In this document: one piece after another, positions 14,057-14,868 of the stretch
How positions within the stretch are numbered: position 1 is the first letter of the stretch
Layout of the letters: the number at the start of each line of letters is the position of its first letter
DNA from: Bacillota bacterium
GTDB taxonomy: Bacteria; Bacillota; UBA4882; UBA8346
Assembly (NCBI GenBank): GCA_023394955.1
Contig: JAEWZY010000072.1
Span: forward strand, 1 to 14,868
DNA: 14,868 bases
Reading direction: 5' to 3'
The notes under the pieces: generated by a model
Told to the model about the DNA's origin: nothing
The model's input: the letters and a program-made list of their open reading frames with translations, nothing else
The model's database searches: none
Made by a program: the position numbers and the translations under genes

Positions 14057-14281
14057 CTACCGGTAGAATCCCATTGATTTAAAGATAACTGTTAAACCAA
14101 CATCCCAAACCCAAATAATCAAAGCGACAACTAAAACAGTTATAATAACCACTATTGTATACATTGTCAGCTCTTTTCGGCTGGGCCAATTGACCTTTTT
14201 TAATTCGGCCGTCACATTGCGGAAAAAACGCCGAAAACCTTCTGCCGGCGATGCTTTTTTCATTGCTTTGGTGGGTTGCAT
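14057..14281 (-). CDS. secE: Preprotein translocase subunit SecE
   Basis: SecE is the small clamp subunit of the SecYEG protein-conducting channel in the cytoplasmic membrane. The protein is 74 residues, the single-span form typical of Gram-positive bacteria. The amphipathic part FFRNVTAELKKVNWPSRKEL (19-38) carries the conserved KKVNWPSRKE motif. One membrane segment follows at about 41-67 (YTIVVIITVLVVALIIWV...). The ATG at 14281 has GGAGG nine bases upstream. It lies 43 bases after rpmG and 13 bases before nusG, the normal order. No tRNA-Trp gene is found between rpmG and secE, unlike several other bacteria. Confidence 0.96.
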   Translation of the reverse strand: MQPTKAMKKASPAEGFRRFFRNVTAELKKVNWPSRKELTMYTIVVIITVLVVALIIWVWDVGLTVIFKSMGFYR

Positions 14282-14324
14282 TTCATCACCCCTCCATAGG
14301 GTTTGTTATAGAAGTACTATAATA

Positions 14325-14474
14325 TTATCTTGTTTCTTTATGGGTTGTTTCCTTGCGGCAAAATTTACAATATTTCATCATTTCGAGACGCTCGGGATTG
14401 TTTTTTTTGTTCTTGTTCGTACGATAGTTGCGATTTTTACAATCAGAGCACGCCAAAGTAATTCCTTCGCGCAT
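14325..14474 (-). CDS. rpmG: 50S ribosomal protein L33, zinc-binding type
   Basis: L33 is a small protein of the large subunit near the E site. The protein has 49 residues, MREGITLACSDCKNRNYRTN at the start and KYCKFCRKETTHKETR at the end. Cys9, Cys12, Cys36 and Cys39 form the two CxxC pairs of the zinc-binding (C+) form, so this is not the zinc-free paralogue used under zinc limitation. The ATG at 14474 has GAGGAGGTG six bases upstream. A longer in-frame reading (from 14555) adds 27 residues with no family match and contains the ribosome binding site, so it is rejected. It is the first gene behind the promoter at 14562-14590, followed by secE. Confidence 0.95.
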   Translation of the reverse strand: MREGITLACSDCKNRNYRTNKNKKNNPERLEMMKYCKFCRKETTHKETR

Positions 14475-14561
14475 GGCCGGCACCTCCTCGTTGGCAGGTA
14501 TATATTTAAAACTCAAAAAAGGCGAAAAAAATAAGACCCTGCGGATCACTATCACTCATAA

Positions 14562-14590
14562 AATTTACCACATTTGCCCCGGCGTGTCAA
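14562..14590 (-). promoter_or_regulatory. Probable sigma-A promoter of rpmG-secE-nusG
   Basis: On the minus strand, a perfect TTGACA (14585-14590), a 17-base spacer and TAAATT (14562-14567, four of six bases). It lies between the tuf terminator and rpmG, giving a leader of about 80 bases. The leader is rich in T runs (14516-14531) of unknown meaning. Confidence 0.6.
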
Positions 14591-14649
14591 GGTCGATTTG
14601 TAAAAATATTAGTAGAGATGAGTAATAGGCAAGAGGCGTGAAAGTGTAT

Positions 14650-14692
14650 AAATAAGAAAAGATGTTGAATCAAAACCTGATTCAACATCTTT
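14650..14692 (-). terminator. tuf: Intrinsic terminator of the upstream tuf copy
   Basis: A 15-bp perfect stem (AAAGATGTTGAATCA/TGATTCAACATCTTT, 14658-14692) with a five-base loop, followed on the minus strand by TTTTCTTATTT. It starts 51 bases after the tuf stop codon and cleanly separates tuf from rpmG. Confidence 0.9.
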
Positions 14693-14743
14693 ATCAGTTA
14701 ACTCCCGAGGCCCGGCCTGTATTGCTTTTGCCTCGCGTCTAAA

Positions 14744-14868
14744 TTACTCAATCACTTTGGTAACCACACCGGCTCCGACGGTACGGCCGCCTTCACGGAT
14801 AGCGAACCGTAATCCCTCTTCCATGGCAATCGGGGTAATTAATTCAATGGACATTTTAATGTTATCGC
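14744..14868 (-). CDS. tuf: Elongation factor Tu, 3' part (second copy), cut by window edge
   Basis: The last 40 codons and the stop of an EF-Tu gene. The encoded C-terminus contains IELITPIAMEEGLRFAIREG and then GRTVGAGVVTKVIE, the classic end of domain III, which binds the aminoacyl-tRNA T stem. The stop TAA is at 14744-14746 and a strong terminator follows. This copy lies upstream of rpmG-secE-nusG, the place of tufB-like copies in other bacteria, while the other copy at the left edge closes the str operon. Because only opposite ends are visible, the two copies cannot be compared here. Confidence 0.96.
   Translation of the reverse strand, partial: DNIKMSIELITPIAMEEGLRFAIREGGRTVGAGVVTKVIE

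Noticed and set aside
14525..14547. Small stem GATCC/GGGTC followed by seven T in the rpmG leader, resembling an attenuator
   Set aside because: The stem has only five pairs with one G-U and would lie within about ten bases of the inferred transcription start, too close and too weak for a credible terminator.
14282..14743. tRNA genes near tuf, rpmG and secE, as found in other bacteria
   Set aside because: No cloverleaf-forming segment, T-loop GTTCRA motif or CCA end is visible in these short gaps.
1..14868. A novel defence, mobile or biosynthetic system
   Set aside because: Every long reading frame is a known core translation, transcription or secretion gene in conserved order; remaining gaps are short and look regulatory.

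Overview
This window is a core information-processing locus of a bacterium, read entirely from the minus strand. The gene order, in transcription order, is tuf (3' end) - rpmG - secE - nusG - rplK - rplA - rplJ - rplL - rpoB - rpoC - L7Ae-like gene - rpsL - rpsG - fusA - tuf (5' end). This order, together with the small L7Ae/YbxF-type gene between rpoC and rpsL, the Gram-positive form of S12, the four-cysteine L33, strong AAGGAGG ribosome binding sites and frequent TTG starts, points to Bacillota (Firmicutes), most likely a Clostridia-like lineage. I cannot name a genus. No tRNA, rRNA, IS element, CRISPR array, phage gene or toxin-antitoxin pair is visible.

Layout from right to left (direction of transcription). 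The 3' end of one tuf copy (14744-14868) closes with a strong intrinsic terminator. A TTGACA promoter at about 14562-14590 then drives rpmG-secE-nusG and probably rplK-rplA. Two similar hairpins, one upstream of rplK and one touching the rplA Shine-Dalgarno sequence, look like L1 autoregulatory sites. The L10 leader and its terminator/attenuator (12030-12165) precede rplJ-rplL. After rplL come a 15-bp hairpin, a near-consensus promoter, and an untranslated leader of about 300 nt before rpoB with possible alternative terminator/antiterminator folds. rpoB-rpoC follow. Behind rpoC there is a terminator-like structure and a second good promoter, so the str operon (L7Ae-like gene, rpsL, rpsG, fusA, tuf) can be transcribed separately. 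The window ends in the first 42 codons of the second tuf copy.

The gene products act together in transcription and translation: core RNA polymerase (RpoB, RpoC) with NusG, ribosomal proteins of both subunits (S7, S12, L1, L7/L12, L10, L11, L33, L7Ae-like), the two GTPases of elongation (EF-Tu, EF-G), and SecE of the protein-export channel. All full-length genes look intact, with their key motifs present.

Four genes (fusA, rpsL, rpoC, rpoB) are best started at TTG, and rpsG at GTG. Longer upstream starts would swallow their ribosome binding sites. I see no previously undescribed gene system here. The observations most worth checking are regulatory: the paired L1-like sites, the rpoB leader, and the hairpin-plus-promoter junction between rplL and rpoB.
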